Shown one piece after another: positions 18,524-26,040 of a stretch of DNA of 41,574 bases (the stretch's first letter is position 1; every line of letters starts with the position of its first letter). Made by a program: the position numbers and the translations under genes. Under the pieces are notes generated by a model. That model was not told the origin of the DNA. It saw only the letters and a list, made by a program, of their open reading frames with translations, and did no database searches. The DNA is from Halomarina rubra (GTDB lineage: Archaea; Halobacteriota; Halobacteria; Halobacteriales; Haloarculaceae). The stretch spans positions 43,256 through 84,829 of the forward strand of contig NZ_JALXFV010000004.1 of assembly GCF_023699475.1 (NCBI RefSeq). The letters run 5' to 3'.

Positions 18524-19386
18524 GTTCCGACGTTCGATTCACTGACTTCAAGAGCGACAAGCAACCGACGTGGTGTCCCGGCTGCGGTGACTTCGGGACG
18601 ATGAACGGCATGATGAAGGCGCTGGCGAACACGGGCAACGACCCCGACAACACGTTCGTCGTGGCCGGTATCGGCTGTTCGGGCAAGATCGGGACGTACA
18701 TGCACAGCTACGCGTTGCACGGCGTCCACGGTCGCGCCCTGCCGGTCGGCATCGGCGTGAAGACGGCCAACCCGAACCTCGAAGTGATGGTCGCCGGCGG
18801 TGACGGTGACGGCTACTCCATCGGTGCGGGTCACTTCGTCCACGCCGTCCGCCGCAACGTCGACATGACGTACTGCGTCATGGACAACCGCATCTACGGG
18901 CTGACGAAGGGGCAGTTCTCCCCGACCAGCCGCGAGGACTTCGAGACCTCGACCAGCCCCGACGGCACCCACCAGCAGCCGGTCAACCCGCTCGCGCTGG
19001 CGCTCGCCTCGGGGGCGACGTTCATCGCCCAGTCGTTCTCCTCGGACGCCCAGCGACACGCCCAGATCGTCCAGGAGGCCATCGAGCACGACGGCTTCGG
19101 CTACGTCAACGTCTACTCGCCGTGTGTCACGTTCAACGACGTCGACACCTACGACTACTTCCGCGACTCGCTCGTCGACCTCGCGGACGACGAGGACTAC
19201 GACAACACCGACTACGACCAGGCCAAAGAGGTCATCCTCGACTCCGAGAAGGAGTACCAGGGCGTCATCTACCAGGACGAGGACTCCGTCCCGTACGGTG
19301 AGCGCATGGGCTTCACCGAGGACATGTCCCAGATTCCCGACGGCGCGCCCGACAACGCGATGGACCTGGTTCGCGAGTTCTACTAA
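18520..19386 (+). CDS. korB: 2-oxoacid:ferredoxin oxidoreductase, beta subunit
   Basis: A 288-residue thiamine diphosphate and [4Fe-4S] subunit that pairs with KorA. WCPGCGDFG at about residue 17 gives two cluster cysteines, GIGCSGKIGTYMHS near 50 a third, and YSPCVTFND near 205 the last. The TPP motif is AGGDGDGYSIGAGHFVHAVRR near 90, continuing to the metal-binding asparagine in MDNRIYGLTKGQ. The length is normal for the family. It begins inside the last codon of korA (4-bp overlap). Together they supply the oxidative TCA step from 2-oxoglutarate to succinyl-CoA in haloarchaea; related subunits act on pyruvate, so the substrate assignment is by similarity. Confidence 0.93.
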   Translation: MSSDVRFTDFKSDKQPTWCPGCGDFGTMNGMMKALANTGNDPDNTFVVAGIGCSGKIGTYMHSYALHGVHGRALPVGIGVKTANPNLEVMVAGGDGDGYSIGAGHFVHAVRRNVDMTYCVMDNRIYGLTKGQFSPTSREDFETSTSPDGTHQQPVNPLALALASGATFIAQSFSSDAQRHAQIVQEAIEHDGFGYVNVYSPCVTFNDVDTYDYFRDSLVDLADDEDYDNTDYDQAKEVILDSEKEYQGVIYQDEDSVPYGERMGFTEDMSQIPDGAPDNAMDLVREFY

Positions 19387-19609
19387 GCGACCTTCTTCAT
19401 CGTCGGGTCGCGCTTCGCGCGACCACTCTCCACGGGCGACTCGGGGGTCGCCCGTGGGGAAGCGAGACGGCAGCGCCATCTCGCCCTCCTCGAAAAACGT
19501 CCCCAGAACGCGAAGCGTTCTGGTGTGCGCGTCAGAGCTCCGCTCTGACGAACGTCGATGAAAAAGGCCGCTCGACGCGCTTCGCGCGTCTCGCGGTGAA
19601 CCGCGCTCG
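19387..19609. repeat. Run of five short triloop hairpins downstream of korB
   Basis: Five inverted repeats follow one another. At 19406-19424 an 8-bp stem closes loop TTC. At 19431-19456 a 10-bp stem closes a 6-nt loop. At 19503-19523 a 9-bp stem closes GAA. At 19531-19549 an 8-bp stem closes TCC. At 19574-19590 a 7-bp stem closes TTC. Stems are mostly perfect and G+C-rich. The 19503 hairpin is the exact reverse complement of one at 26115-26135, so this is a shared repeat family rather than chance. A terminator or RNA-stability role after korAB is possible. No gene is visible in this stretch. Confidence 0.65.
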
Positions 19610-19693
19610 TGTTACTCACGCGGACGCCGAGTCAATTATTTTCGTGCAAGAAGCAGCTGACTCAGCTGTTAGATAGAGAGCGTGGGTCAATCA
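19610..19693 (+). repeat. Palindromic intergenic element, copy 1 (diverged)
   Basis: A diverged copy of the ~110-bp element described at 37746-41533. The left arm (19610-19637) matches TGATACACACGCGGCAC with substitutions. The right arm (19668-19693) reads GTTAGATAGAGAGCGTG, then GGTCAATCA. It is 84 bp, so the middle is shorter than in other copies. The stop codon of the small membrane protein gene on the minus strand lies 25 bp to its right, the same placement as in the cassette array. Confidence 0.55.
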
Positions 19694-19717
19694 CCATCTT
19701 GACCGACACTTGGTGAC

Positions 19718-20023
19718 TCATCCGACCCAATAGGGCAAATCGAACACATACGATACACCGAGCAGGAAGAAGCCCGCCACGGTGCTGAGAAGCGCAATCC
19801 AAGCGAATGGAACGATGAGTGATTGTCTCAGAGAGTTCGCGCCAGCACTGAATTCGCCCCACCCAGCGAGAAGGGCGACTCCAACGAGAATCCCCGCACA
19901 CCCTCCAGTAACAATGGCCCCGTCTGCTATCGTAGGAGAGCCCCACAGTGAGCCGACTTGCCCGCCCGCGAGTATCACCCCAAGTAACAGCGGGACGATT
20001 CCCAGTTCCCTCCTGAGAGACAT
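19718..20023 (-). CDS. Small three-helix membrane protein, unknown
   Basis: A 101-residue protein with three hydrophobic helices: IVPLLLGVILAGGQVGSLWG (~8-27), AIVTGGCAGILVGVALLAGWG (~35-55) and IVPFAWIALLSTVAGFFLLG (~70-90). The start ATG 20023 is preceded on the minus strand by a TAT box centred ~27 bp upstream. It occupies the unit between repeat element 1 and the left arm of element 2, with lower GC than the korAB side. I do not recognise the family. It is a credible gene because of promoter, topology and placement. Confidence 0.6.
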   Translation of the reverse strand: MSLRRELGIVPLLLGVILAGGQVGSLWGSPTIADGAIVTGGCAGILVGVALLAGWGEFSAGANSLRQSLIVPFAWIALLSTVAGFFLLGVSYVFDLPYWVG

Positions 20024-20101
20024 ATGCGGAACGGTGGTTCCTCGGCCATACAGCTACTGGTTCCCAGAAGTGGTAGTGACCACTCCGGGATTGATTTCGA
20101 G

Positions 20102-20138
20102 CGATACACACGCGGCACGGGTCTATCAATACCGGCAA
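20102..20138 (+). repeat. Palindromic element, left half-copy
   Basis: The left arm of the repeat element: CGATACACACGCGGCAC followed by GGGTCTATCAATACCGGCAA. Its inner 18 bp (20121-20138) are an inverted match, with one mismatch, to 20641-20658. The two halves thus bracket about 500 bp carrying a small gene instead of the usual ~35-bp middle. Confidence 0.6.
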
Positions 20139-20302
20139 GACTGCCTTGGCGGCGACCACTCGGAGTTACGTCGCGAGAAGTTTGCTTCCCTCGATATGCA
20201 CAGGAGGGGTATCTTCTTGTGTGCACGAACCAACCACCTGTGTCCACGAATGGGACGGACGGACCGCCTGAGTATCAGGTGACCCTGCCCTTTCCGCCGT
20301 TC

Positions 20303-20310
20303 TTTATATA
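20303..20310 (+). promoter_or_regulatory. Strong TATA box of the small gene at 20368
   Basis: TTTATATA, the clearest TATA box in the window, lies 58-65 bp before ATG 20368. It predicts a transcript starting near 20333 with a ~35-nt leader, or translation from GTG 20356. It may drive the gene enclosed between the two half-elements. Confidence 0.5.
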
Positions 20311-20367
20311 CTGTTCTGATTTGAGTGACACCGATAGAACTAGGATTCAGGGGTCGTGTGTACGAGT

Positions 20368-20628
20368 ATGCGTATTCGCACTGACGGTGACTACGCCCAT
20401 CGGAAGGAGGCGATCGAGCAGACCGCCCGGTTCTACGACCAGAACAAGACCGCGAGCGTGGTGAATGCCTGCGAGGACATTCCACGACTCGCGAGGGCCG
20501 TCGAGGAACTCCTGGCACGTGACGACTTCACTACCGAGCAGAAGCGAGAGATTGCCGACCTCCTCGATCTCGGCCAGAGCTTCAGTGTGACCTATTCCGA
20601 AATCACCACTGTCGGTCGGAACGAATAG
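20368..20628 (+). CDS. Small haloarchaeal protein, DUF7692-like
   Basis: An 86-residue acidic helical protein. MRIRTDGDYAHRKEAIEQTARFY at the start, a KTASVVNACEDIPRLARAVEELLA helix pair, and an EQKREIADLLDL helix resemble the small haloarchaeal proteins I associate with DUF7692, often on plasmids and accessory islands. The family name is from memory and needs a search. The start is ATG 20368; GTG 20356 would add four residues. The gene lies alone between inverted half-elements at 20102-20138 and 20641-20678, with its stop 12 bp from the right half, suggesting it moved with, or was trapped by, that element. The function is unknown. Confidence 0.65.
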   Translation: MRIRTDGDYAHRKEAIEQTARFYDQNKTASVVNACEDIPRLARAVEELLARDDFTTEQKREIADLLDLGQSFSVTYSEITTVGRNE

Positions 20629-20640
20629 GCGTCACATCGA

Positions 20641-20678
20641 TTGCCGGTATTGTTAGACAGAGAGCGTGGGTGTATCAG
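20641..20678 (+). repeat. Palindromic element, right half-copy
   Basis: The right arm: TTGCCGGTATTGTTAGAC (20641-20658), then AGAGAGCGTGGGTGTATCAG. The first 18 bp are the inverted partner of 20121-20138 (17 of 18). The outer arm matches the right ends of the array copies at 37.8-41.5 kb. It sits just after the stop codon of the small gene at 20628. Confidence 0.65.
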
Positions 20679-20801
20679 CCAGAGGGCAACGAGCAGTGGT
20701 TGGTCGGCTTCATTGTGCTCATACACAGCGCACATCCACTAGCTCCATTTCTGGCAGAAATGTTATTTCGTTGTCGGTGGATGAGTGGCTGGGCCACTGC
20801 T

Positions 20802-21182
20802 ATGGACGAAGTTTCAGTCGTTACACAAGCCAGTTTGAGAGCGCCAGACGAGGCAAGCGACGTTTCACGAGAGGAAGTGTTCGAAACCGAGGACACCATC
20901 GTGGTTCAGTCGCGGGTCTCCGGTGGAGTCACGACCGGATGGCATCACAACGGCGACAGGCACGTGTACGGCTATGTCGTGGCGGGCCACGCCATTCTGG
21001 AGTACGGACCAGGAGGTCGAGAGTCGGTCGAACTTGATGCCGGTGACTTCGTGTACGTTCCACCACACACGATTCGGCGAGTAGTGAACCCGACTGCCGC
21101 TGACTGGGTAATCGCCATCAGCTTCGTTGGCTCCGGCCCGCCTGCCGTATCCGTCGACGGCCCCGAGTCAGATACCGGATGA
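20802..21182 (+). CDS. Cupin-domain protein
   Basis: A 126-residue single-domain cupin. Motif 1 is GWHHNGDRHVYGYVVAGHAILEYGP (about residues 47-70), with metal-ligand histidines in HHN and RHVYG. Motif 2 is LDAGDFVYVPPHTIRRVVNP (~78-97), with its histidine. The sequence fits small cupins that bind a metal and a small ligand; activity cannot be deduced. The start ATG 20802 is preferred because the longer reading upstream runs into the repeat element, though ATG 20781 is also possible. It lies between element half-copies at 20641 and 21253. Confidence 0.8.
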   Translation: MDEVSVVTQASLRAPDEASDVSREEVFETEDTIVVQSRVSGGVTTGWHHNGDRHVYGYVVAGHAILEYGPGGRESVELDAGDFVYVPPHTIRRVVNPTAADWVIAISFVGSGPPAVSVDGPESDTG

Positions 21183-21567
21183 CCGAACCGACCTGTTCGA
21201 TAACCCCTCAGTGTACTGCCCGCCTATAGACGAAACACACTCAATCTGGGAGTTGATACGGTGTTAGACTCGCGGCACGTCTCTAACAACCCCGGCAGGC
21301 TGTGCGGTATGTCCGTGGGTCGTACCGCGAACGAGCACAGCGAGTGAGCGGGATGACTGAACCCTTGAGCGTAGCGAAGGGGTGAGGGAATCCTTTTGCC
21401 GCCAGAAATCTCCGTTTTCTGGCTGCTAACCGAAAGCCGCCGGCTTTCGGTGATGGTCCAGCTTTTACCCTGGGGGGGGGATTTGCCGCCCCACCCGTAG
21501 ATAAAAGGTGGCAAGGGGTGGTGCCTTCCGCAACCCCTAATCAGTGGACGCTCGTCAGAAACACTGC
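21183..21567. repeat. Intergenic region with a truncated repeat element and hairpins
   Basis: No gene is seen in these 385 bp. At 21253-21300 there is a left-arm copy of the palindromic element (GTTAGACTCGCGGCACG then TCTCTAAC) with no right arm. It is followed by a GTACCGCGAACGAGC segment shared with 23575 and 26044, a near-perfect stem around 21405-21422 (CCAGAAA/TTTCTGG), and a 23-bp palindrome at 21429-21451 with an 11-bp stem. A run of nine G occurs at about 21472-21480. These look like accumulated mobile or terminator-like repeats at the junction between the accessory patch and core genes. Confidence 0.55.
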
Positions 21568-22407
21568 ATGAGCCAACAGCCGTCGCTCTCTCCGGAGGAC
21601 GTGCCGCGAGCACAGAACATGCCCGTGTTGGGCCTCGGAACGTGGGAGAACGACGACCTGGACCAGTGTGCCGAATCGGTCGAGACGGCGCTGGGTCAGG
21701 GCTACCGACACATCGACACCGCACAGGCCTACGGCAACGAGGAGGCCGTCGGTCGGGGCATCGAGAACTCCCACGTCGACCGCGAGGACATCTTCCTCGC
21801 GACGAAGGTGTGGATCGACAACCTGAGCCGCGACGACGTCGTCGACTCCACCCAGAAGTCGCTGCACAAACTGGGCGTCGACACGGTCGACCTGCTGTAC
21901 GTCCACTGGCCGGCCGGCGACTACGACCCCGAGGACACGCTCGGTGCGATGGAGCGACTCGTTGAGGACGACGCGGTCGACCGCATCGGCGTGAGCAACT
22001 TCGAACCCCACCACCTCGAACGCGCGATGGAGGCGACCGAGGGGACGATTTTCGCCAACCAGGTCGAGATGCACCCGCTGCTCCAGCAGGAGGAACTGCG
22101 CTCGTACGCCGACGCGGAGGGCATCGAACTCGTCGCGTACTCGCCGCTCGCCCGCGGGAAGGTGATGGACGTCGAAGAGCTCCAGGACATCGCGGCGAAA
22201 CACGACGTGACGCCCGCGCAGGTGAGCCTCGCGTGGCTCCGCGAGAAGGGCGTGACGACCATCCCGAAGGCGACCGGCCCCGAACACATCCGGGACAACT
22301 TCGAGTCCATCGCGCTCGACCTTGACGCCGAGGACATCGCGGCCATCGACGACATCGACCGCGAGGAGCGACAGGTCGACCCCTCGTTCGGCCCGGACAA
22401 CTGGTAA
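21568..22407 (+). CDS. Aldo/keto reductase
   Basis: A 279-residue NADPH-dependent aldo/keto reductase. The catalytic tetrad is visible: D50 and Y55 in YRHIDTAQAYGNE, K80 in FLATKVW, and H113 in LLYVHWPAGD. The cofactor-binding end of the barrel reads VTTIPKATGPEHIRDNFES near residue 230, with the lysine that binds the NADPH phosphate. GVSNFEPHHLE (~145) is the second family signature. The start is ATG 21568 (MSQQPSLSPEDVP); GTG 21544 in frame is less likely. The substrate is unknown. It stands alone in this strand context. Confidence 0.9.
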   Translation: MSQQPSLSPEDVPRAQNMPVLGLGTWENDDLDQCAESVETALGQGYRHIDTAQAYGNEEAVGRGIENSHVDREDIFLATKVWIDNLSRDDVVDSTQKSLHKLGVDTVDLLYVHWPAGDYDPEDTLGAMERLVEDDAVDRIGVSNFEPHHLERAMEATEGTIFANQVEMHPLLQQEELRSYADAEGIELVAYSPLARGKVMDVEELQDIAAKHDVTPAQVSLAWLREKGVTTIPKATGPEHIRDNFESIALDLDAEDIAAIDDIDREERQVDPSFGPDNW

Positions 22408-22516
22408 GCCGGCCGCACCCGCCGTTCGAGGTCTCCACTCGCCGTCGTCGTGTTGTTTTCACTGCGGGAATACTCGTAGACGGAACTTTCACGTAACCTG
22501 CCTTCTCAGGGTGGGC

Positions 22517-23281
22517 ATGGTCGTCGAGCGCGAGCAGTACGGGGTGGTCAGCGGCGTCCGGGCGGACGTCTCGCAACTCCACGAACACTGGATGGCAGTC
22601 GTCTTCCCGCGAGTTCAACAGACACACAGCGTCGTCGGGCGGTGGCGACCCGACGGAGCGCTGAAACAGGGCGCTTTCTACGTCTGGGGACTCCTCGGTG
22701 CGCTCGCGCTGCTCGTCACCTACCCCTTCTTGCTGTTCGGGTTCGCGACGCGATTCTTCGTTCGGCGTCTCGACTCGACGGCGACGCGACTCGGTGCGGT
22801 CGGTGTCGTCGGTCTCACGGCCGTCGTCTGGGGGGCGCTGACGGCGTTCGTCTGGGTCCAGTCACAGTTCCCCACGGAGGCGTTCACGGCCGTCGCGGCC
22901 GCCAGCGTCGTCGCCGTCGTCAGCGCGGGTCTCGCCGCGCTGTTCACGAAGGTCGGCGGACGAGCCACGACGGTCGTCCTCGCGTACCCCGCGGCGATGA
23001 ACGCGCTGTTCCTCCCGCCGGTGGTCGCGGCGCTGTACTCGCCGACGCTCGCGGCGTCGGTGCTGACCGGCAGCGAGTCGTTCGCCGTCTGGCTGCTCGA
23101 CAACGTGCTGGTCGTCGGTGACGTCAACGCCTACCTCCGTTCGGCGTTCAGCCTCGAAGGCGGCGCGTACGTCGCCATGTGGTTCGCCATCGCCGTCCCG
23201 GTCGGGTGGTTGCTCGGCCTGCTCGTCACCCTCGCCGACGTCATCCGACCCAAACCCGGGTCGAAGTCGACCGAGGCGTGA
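22517..23281 (+). CDS. Membrane protein of unknown function
   Basis: A 254-residue protein. The first ~50 residues are soluble (MVVEREQYGVVSGVRADVSQLHEHWM). About six hydrophobic segments follow, including FYVWGLLGALALLVTYPFLL (~55), LGAVGVVGLTAVVWGALTAF (~90), AVAAASVVAVVSAGLAALF (~125), VVLAYPAAMNALFLPPVVAALY (~150) and a last VGWLLGLLVTLADVI before a lysine-rich tail. No family was recognised. The start ATG 22517 is chosen because the in-frame sequence upstream has no membrane or domain character and overlaps the intergenic region. Confidence 0.75.
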   Translation: MVVEREQYGVVSGVRADVSQLHEHWMAVVFPRVQQTHSVVGRWRPDGALKQGAFYVWGLLGALALLVTYPFLLFGFATRFFVRRLDSTATRLGAVGVVGLTAVVWGALTAFVWVQSQFPTEAFTAVAAASVVAVVSAGLAALFTKVGGRATTVVLAYPAAMNALFLPPVVAALYSPTLAASVLTGSESFAVWLLDNVLVVGDVNAYLRSAFSLEGGAYVAMWFAIAVPVGWLLGLLVTLADVIRPKPGSKSTEA

Positions 23282-23311
23282 TCGAGGCGGTCGAAACCGG
23301 GACCCACGGGC

Positions 23312-23316
23312 TTATT
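23312..23316 (+). promoter_or_regulatory. TATA-like box of the small membrane protein gene
   Basis: TTATT within GCTTATTCTC, centred 26 bp before ATG 23340, a leaderless arrangement matching that of the epimerase gene. Confidence 0.5.
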
Positions 23317-23339
23317 CTCCGGGCTCCCCTACCGTGAGC

Positions 23340-23528
23340 ATGGAGTTCGACGCCACCAGAACCGTCGCGATTTTCATCCTGTTGATCGCAGTCGGGGCAC
23401 TCGCACTGTTCGCGACACCGATGGAGCAGTCGACCATCCTGATGATGGTCCTCCCGTCGATGGTCGTCGGCGGACTCGTGTTTCTGCTTCTCGGCGTCAA
23501 ACACGGCGAGTACCGCGCGATGCGCTGA
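23340..23528 (+). CDS. Small two-helix membrane protein
   Basis: A 62-residue protein with two hydrophobic helices, VAIFILLIAVGALALFATPM (~9-28) and ILMMVLPSMVVGGLVFLLLGV (~33-53), and short charged ends (MEFDATRT and KHGEYRAMR). The leaderless promoter fixes ATG 23340 as the start. DUF-type haloarchaeal small membrane proteins of this kind are common, but I cannot name the family. Confidence 0.7.
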   Translation: MEFDATRTVAIFILLIAVGALALFATPMEQSTILMMVLPSMVVGGLVFLLLGVKHGEYRAMR

Positions 23529-23574
23529 GTGCCTTCGTCGAGGGAGTTTTAATCGGCACTATCCCTACGTGTCG

Positions 23575-23665
23575 TGCCGCGAGTGAGCGCTACGCGAACG
23601 AGCGGCCTTTTCGTCGTCGCTTATTGGGCCGAGTGGTACGCGAAGCGCACCTGGGGTGTAAGAAG
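23575..23665. repeat. Repeat-bearing 3' flank of the first PP-loop gene
   Basis: Holds a GCGAGTGAGCG/GCGAACGAGCGGCC tract and a GTACGCGAAGCGCAC inverted repeat. Related versions of both lie in the 3' flank of the paralogous gene at 26041-26190, in the same order, so the duplication extends beyond the coding sequence. Confidence 0.45.
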
Positions 23666-23671
23666 GTCCGG

Positions 23672-24625
23672 CTACATGTAGCCGAGGTCGCGCAACCTGG
23701 CCATGAGGTTCTCCTTGTCCTGGGCGCGTCCCTGGCGCTCGGTGGTACCTTCGAGGTCCTGGAGCCACGCGGGGGCGTCGGCGGACTTCGCCGACCCTTT
23801 CTCGGTGCCCAGTGAGCGAAAACCCTCGAAGTACTTCGGGCTGACCGGGATGTCCTCGGCGGTGAACCCCTCGGGCATGTCGTCGTCGTCCTGCGGGACG
23901 TGGCCCTCCGGCCAGCCCTCGACGGTGTCGGGGACGATGAAGTGCCAGAACGCGTCCCACAGCGCCCGTTCGTCGAACTGGACGATGGAGTGGACGCGGT
24001 CGTGGGGCGGGTACTTCTCGGAGTCGTGGCGCGGGCTGAAGAACGTCTCGTCGGCGCGCGCTTCCTGTTCGTCCCAGCGGACGCCCGAGAAGATGCCGTC
24101 GAAGCCGTACTCGCTGACGACGTCGTTGAGCGCGACGGTCTTCAGCAGGTGGTTGCCGCCGAGGCTGTCGGCCTCGAAGCGGAACGTCTCGCCGTCGTGG
24201 TCCGCGCGGGCGAGTTCGTGGCGGTTGGTCTCGGTGAGCGAGTCGACCGGGACGTCGTCACCGGGCGTGTGGCTCTCGAAGACCGGGTCGTCGTTGCGCG
24301 CGACGACGAGTTCGAGGTCCCACTCCTCGGCCCAGCGGTGGACGAACTCGACCACCTCGTCGAAGTGCTGGTAGTGGTCGATGAACACGACCGGCGGCAC
24401 GTCGTAGCCGTACTCCTCGGCGACCTGGAGGACGACGTACAGCACGAGCGTCGAGTCCTTCCCACCGGTCCACATCACGGCGGGATTGCGGTACTGTTCG
24501 AGGGCGACGCGCGTGACCTCGATGGCCTTGCCGAGTTTGTCCTCGAGGGAGGGGTAGTCGGCGGCGGTCTGGTCGCGGCCCTCGTCGTAGTCGAGCGAGA
24601 GGTACTCTGGGAACTGTTCTGCCAT
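23672..24625 (-). CDS. Cysteine-free PP-loop ATPase, CysH/CysD-like (paralog A)
   Basis: A 317-residue member of the PAPS reductase/ATP sulfurylase-small-subunit superfamily (COG0175-like). The PP-loop is TGGKDS at residues 53-58, and VRWDEQEARADE near 205 is the conserved arginine/acidic block that CysD-type proteins share. YPPHDRVHSIVQFDERALWD follows. The protein has no cysteine, so it lacks the C-terminal redox cysteine that PAPS reductases need; an adenylating or nucleotide-transfer role fits better. No CysN partner is visible. The start is ATG 24625, 28 bp from a TATCTA-type box. It is a close paralog of the protein at 26195-27163 in the same orientation. Confidence 0.83.
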   Translation of the reverse strand: MAEQFPEYLSLDYDEGRDQTAADYPSLEDKLGKAIEVTRVALEQYRNPAVMWTGGKDSTLVLYVVLQVAEEYGYDVPPVVFIDHYQHFDEVVEFVHRWAEEWDLELVVARNDDPVFESHTPGDDVPVDSLTETNRHELARADHDGETFRFEADSLGGNHLLKTVALNDVVSEYGFDGIFSGVRWDEQEARADETFFSPRHDSEKYPPHDRVHSIVQFDERALWDAFWHFIVPDTVEGWPEGHVPQDDDDMPEGFTAEDIPVSPKYFEGFRSLGTEKGSAKSADAPAWLQDLEGTTERQGRAQDKENLMARLRDLGYM

Positions 24626-24760
24626 TGCCGATTGAATCACCGTTCCGACGTATCTACTTTCCGGCGCGTTTGGTAACTCGTCGCACGCACTCGTCGGTCT
24701 CCCGTCGACGCCCCGTCGCGCTCGTCACGACCTCGCGGTCTCGCTCCCCACCGAACGGGG

Positions 24761-24925
24761 TCACCCGACCGACTCGCGCTCCTCGACGGCCCTGACGACG
24801 AAGTTCGCGAGGTCCTCCCGGGAGTGGTCGACCTGCAGGTGGTCTCTGAGTGCGTCCTCGTGTTCGTAGCCGTGGTGACAGAGCGGGCACTCCAACAGCA
24901 CCAGGTAGGCCGTGGTGTCGGTCAT
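24761..24925 (-). CDS. C2H2-type zinc-finger small protein
   Basis: A 54-residue protein with one finger: CPLCHHGYEHEDALRDHLQVDH at about 15-36, i.e. CxxC, a 12-residue linker and HxxxxH. A helical acidic tail (EDLANFVVRAVEE) follows. The start ATG 24925 has a CATAT box centred ~28 bp upstream on the minus strand. Such single-finger proteins are frequent in haloarchaea, where they may bind DNA or protein; the role here is unknown. It lies just upstream of the PP-loop gene in the same direction, separated by 135 bp. Confidence 0.75.
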   Translation of the reverse strand: MTDTTAYLVLLECPLCHHGYEHEDALRDHLQVDHSREDLANFVVRAVEERESVG

Positions 24926-25014
24926 ACCCCTCGTTCGGTGATGCAACGATATGAGTTGTCAACTCACGACAGAGAGAGTGACTGGTTCGCGTGTGAATCG
25001 CACCCGCGTCAGGG

Positions 25015-25018
25015 TTTA
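25015..25018 (+). promoter_or_regulatory. TATA-like box of the esterase gene
   Basis: TTTA in GGGTTTATGCC, centred ~28 bp before GTG 25045. The A of this box begins the ATG at 25018, so that ATG is more likely promoter sequence than the start codon. Confidence 0.4.
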
Positions 25019-25044
25019 TGCCTCGGCCGGCGGAACGCTCCACG

Positions 25045-26007
25045 GTGCAAGCCCCCGAGATTCACCCGCAGGCCCGAGAGTACCTCGACCGACAGGAACG
25101 TCTCCCGCTGTACCCGCTTCGGGACCGGAACCTGCGGTTCTTGCGGTCGCTCATGCGCGTGACCGACTGGTTCCAGAACCGCAATCCACCAGTCGTCGGG
25201 TCGACAGAGGACCGAACGATACCCGGACCGGCCGGCGACCTCCCGGTCCGTCTCTATCGTCCCGACGGCGACGGGCCGTTCCCGACGGTCGTGTTCTTCC
25301 ACGGCGGTGGGTTCGTCCTCGGGAGTCTGGGCAGTCACGACCTGTTCTGTCGGCACCTCGTTCGCGAGAGCGGGTGTGTCGTCGTCAGCGTCGACTATCG
25401 CCTCGCGCCCGAACACCCCTTCCCGGCGGCCGTCGAGGACGCCTACGCAGCGACCGAGTGGGCCGCAGCCAACGTCGAGACGCTCTCCGGAGACGGTCGT
25501 CTCGCCGTCGTCGGTGATAGCGCGGGCGGGAACCTCGCGGCCGTCGTCTCGCTGTTGGCCGCCGAACGGGGCGGCCCCGACGTCGACTACCAGGCGCTCG
25601 TCTACCCCGGCGTCGGCATCACGGGCGAGCGACCGTCCGCCGAGGAGCACACGGGCATCGTGTTGCTCGAAGAGGACCTGGAGTGGTTCCGCGAGAGCTA
25701 CTTCGGGAGCGACCTGAACCTGCGCAACCCCTACGCCGACCCGTTCCAGGCCGAGGACCTCTCGGGGGTCGCGCCCGCCACGATAATCACGGCCGGGTTC
25801 GACCCGCTCCGAGACGGCGGGAAGGCCTACGCCGAGCGTCTCGTCGCTGACGGCGTCCCGGTGCGCTACGACAACTACGACGACATGATCCACGGCTTCG
25901 CCACGGCCCCCGGCGCGAACGGTATCGACCGCGCACACGAACTGGTCGCACAGATAGCCGACGACCTGCGCGACGCGTTCGGATTGGAAGCAGAGCCTCG
26001 CGAGTAG
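25045..26007 (+). CDS. Alpha/beta hydrolase, HSL-type esterase/lipase
   Basis: A 320-residue carboxylesterase of the hormone-sensitive-lipase family. The oxyanion loop is HGGG at residues 86-89, the nucleophile S159 in GDSAGG, the acid D253 in GFDPLRDGG, and the histidine H283 in MIHGF. A helical cap (~1-60) and the DYRLAPEHPFPAAVED block (~117) are typical. It hydrolyses short-chain esters; the natural substrate is unknown. The start GTG 25045 is chosen on leaderless spacing; ATG 25018 is the alternative and would add nine residues. It sits between two paralogous PP-loop genes. Confidence 0.9.
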   Translation: MQAPEIHPQAREYLDRQERLPLYPLRDRNLRFLRSLMRVTDWFQNRNPPVVGSTEDRTIPGPAGDLPVRLYRPDGDGPFPTVVFFHGGGFVLGSLGSHDLFCRHLVRESGCVVVSVDYRLAPEHPFPAAVEDAYAATEWAAANVETLSGDGRLAVVGDSAGGNLAAVVSLLAAERGGPDVDYQALVYPGVGITGERPSAEEHTGIVLLEEDLEWFRESYFGSDLNLRNPYADPFQAEDLSGVAPATIITAGFDPLRDGGKAYAERLVADGVPVRYDNYDDMIHGFATAPGANGIDRAHELVAQIADDLRDAFGLEAEPRE

Positions 26008-26040
26008 ACGGTCGGGTGCCGGAGAAACGAACGTTCGTTC

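Noticed and set aside
19662-20159. 165-codon frame antisense to the small genes
   Set aside because: Crosses two repeat arms and the three-helix membrane gene; no protein signature.
21472-21530. G-run and following C-rich tract as a G-quadruplex or origin
   Set aside because: Only one long G-run is present, and no origin-binding repeats or orc/cdc6 gene lies nearby.
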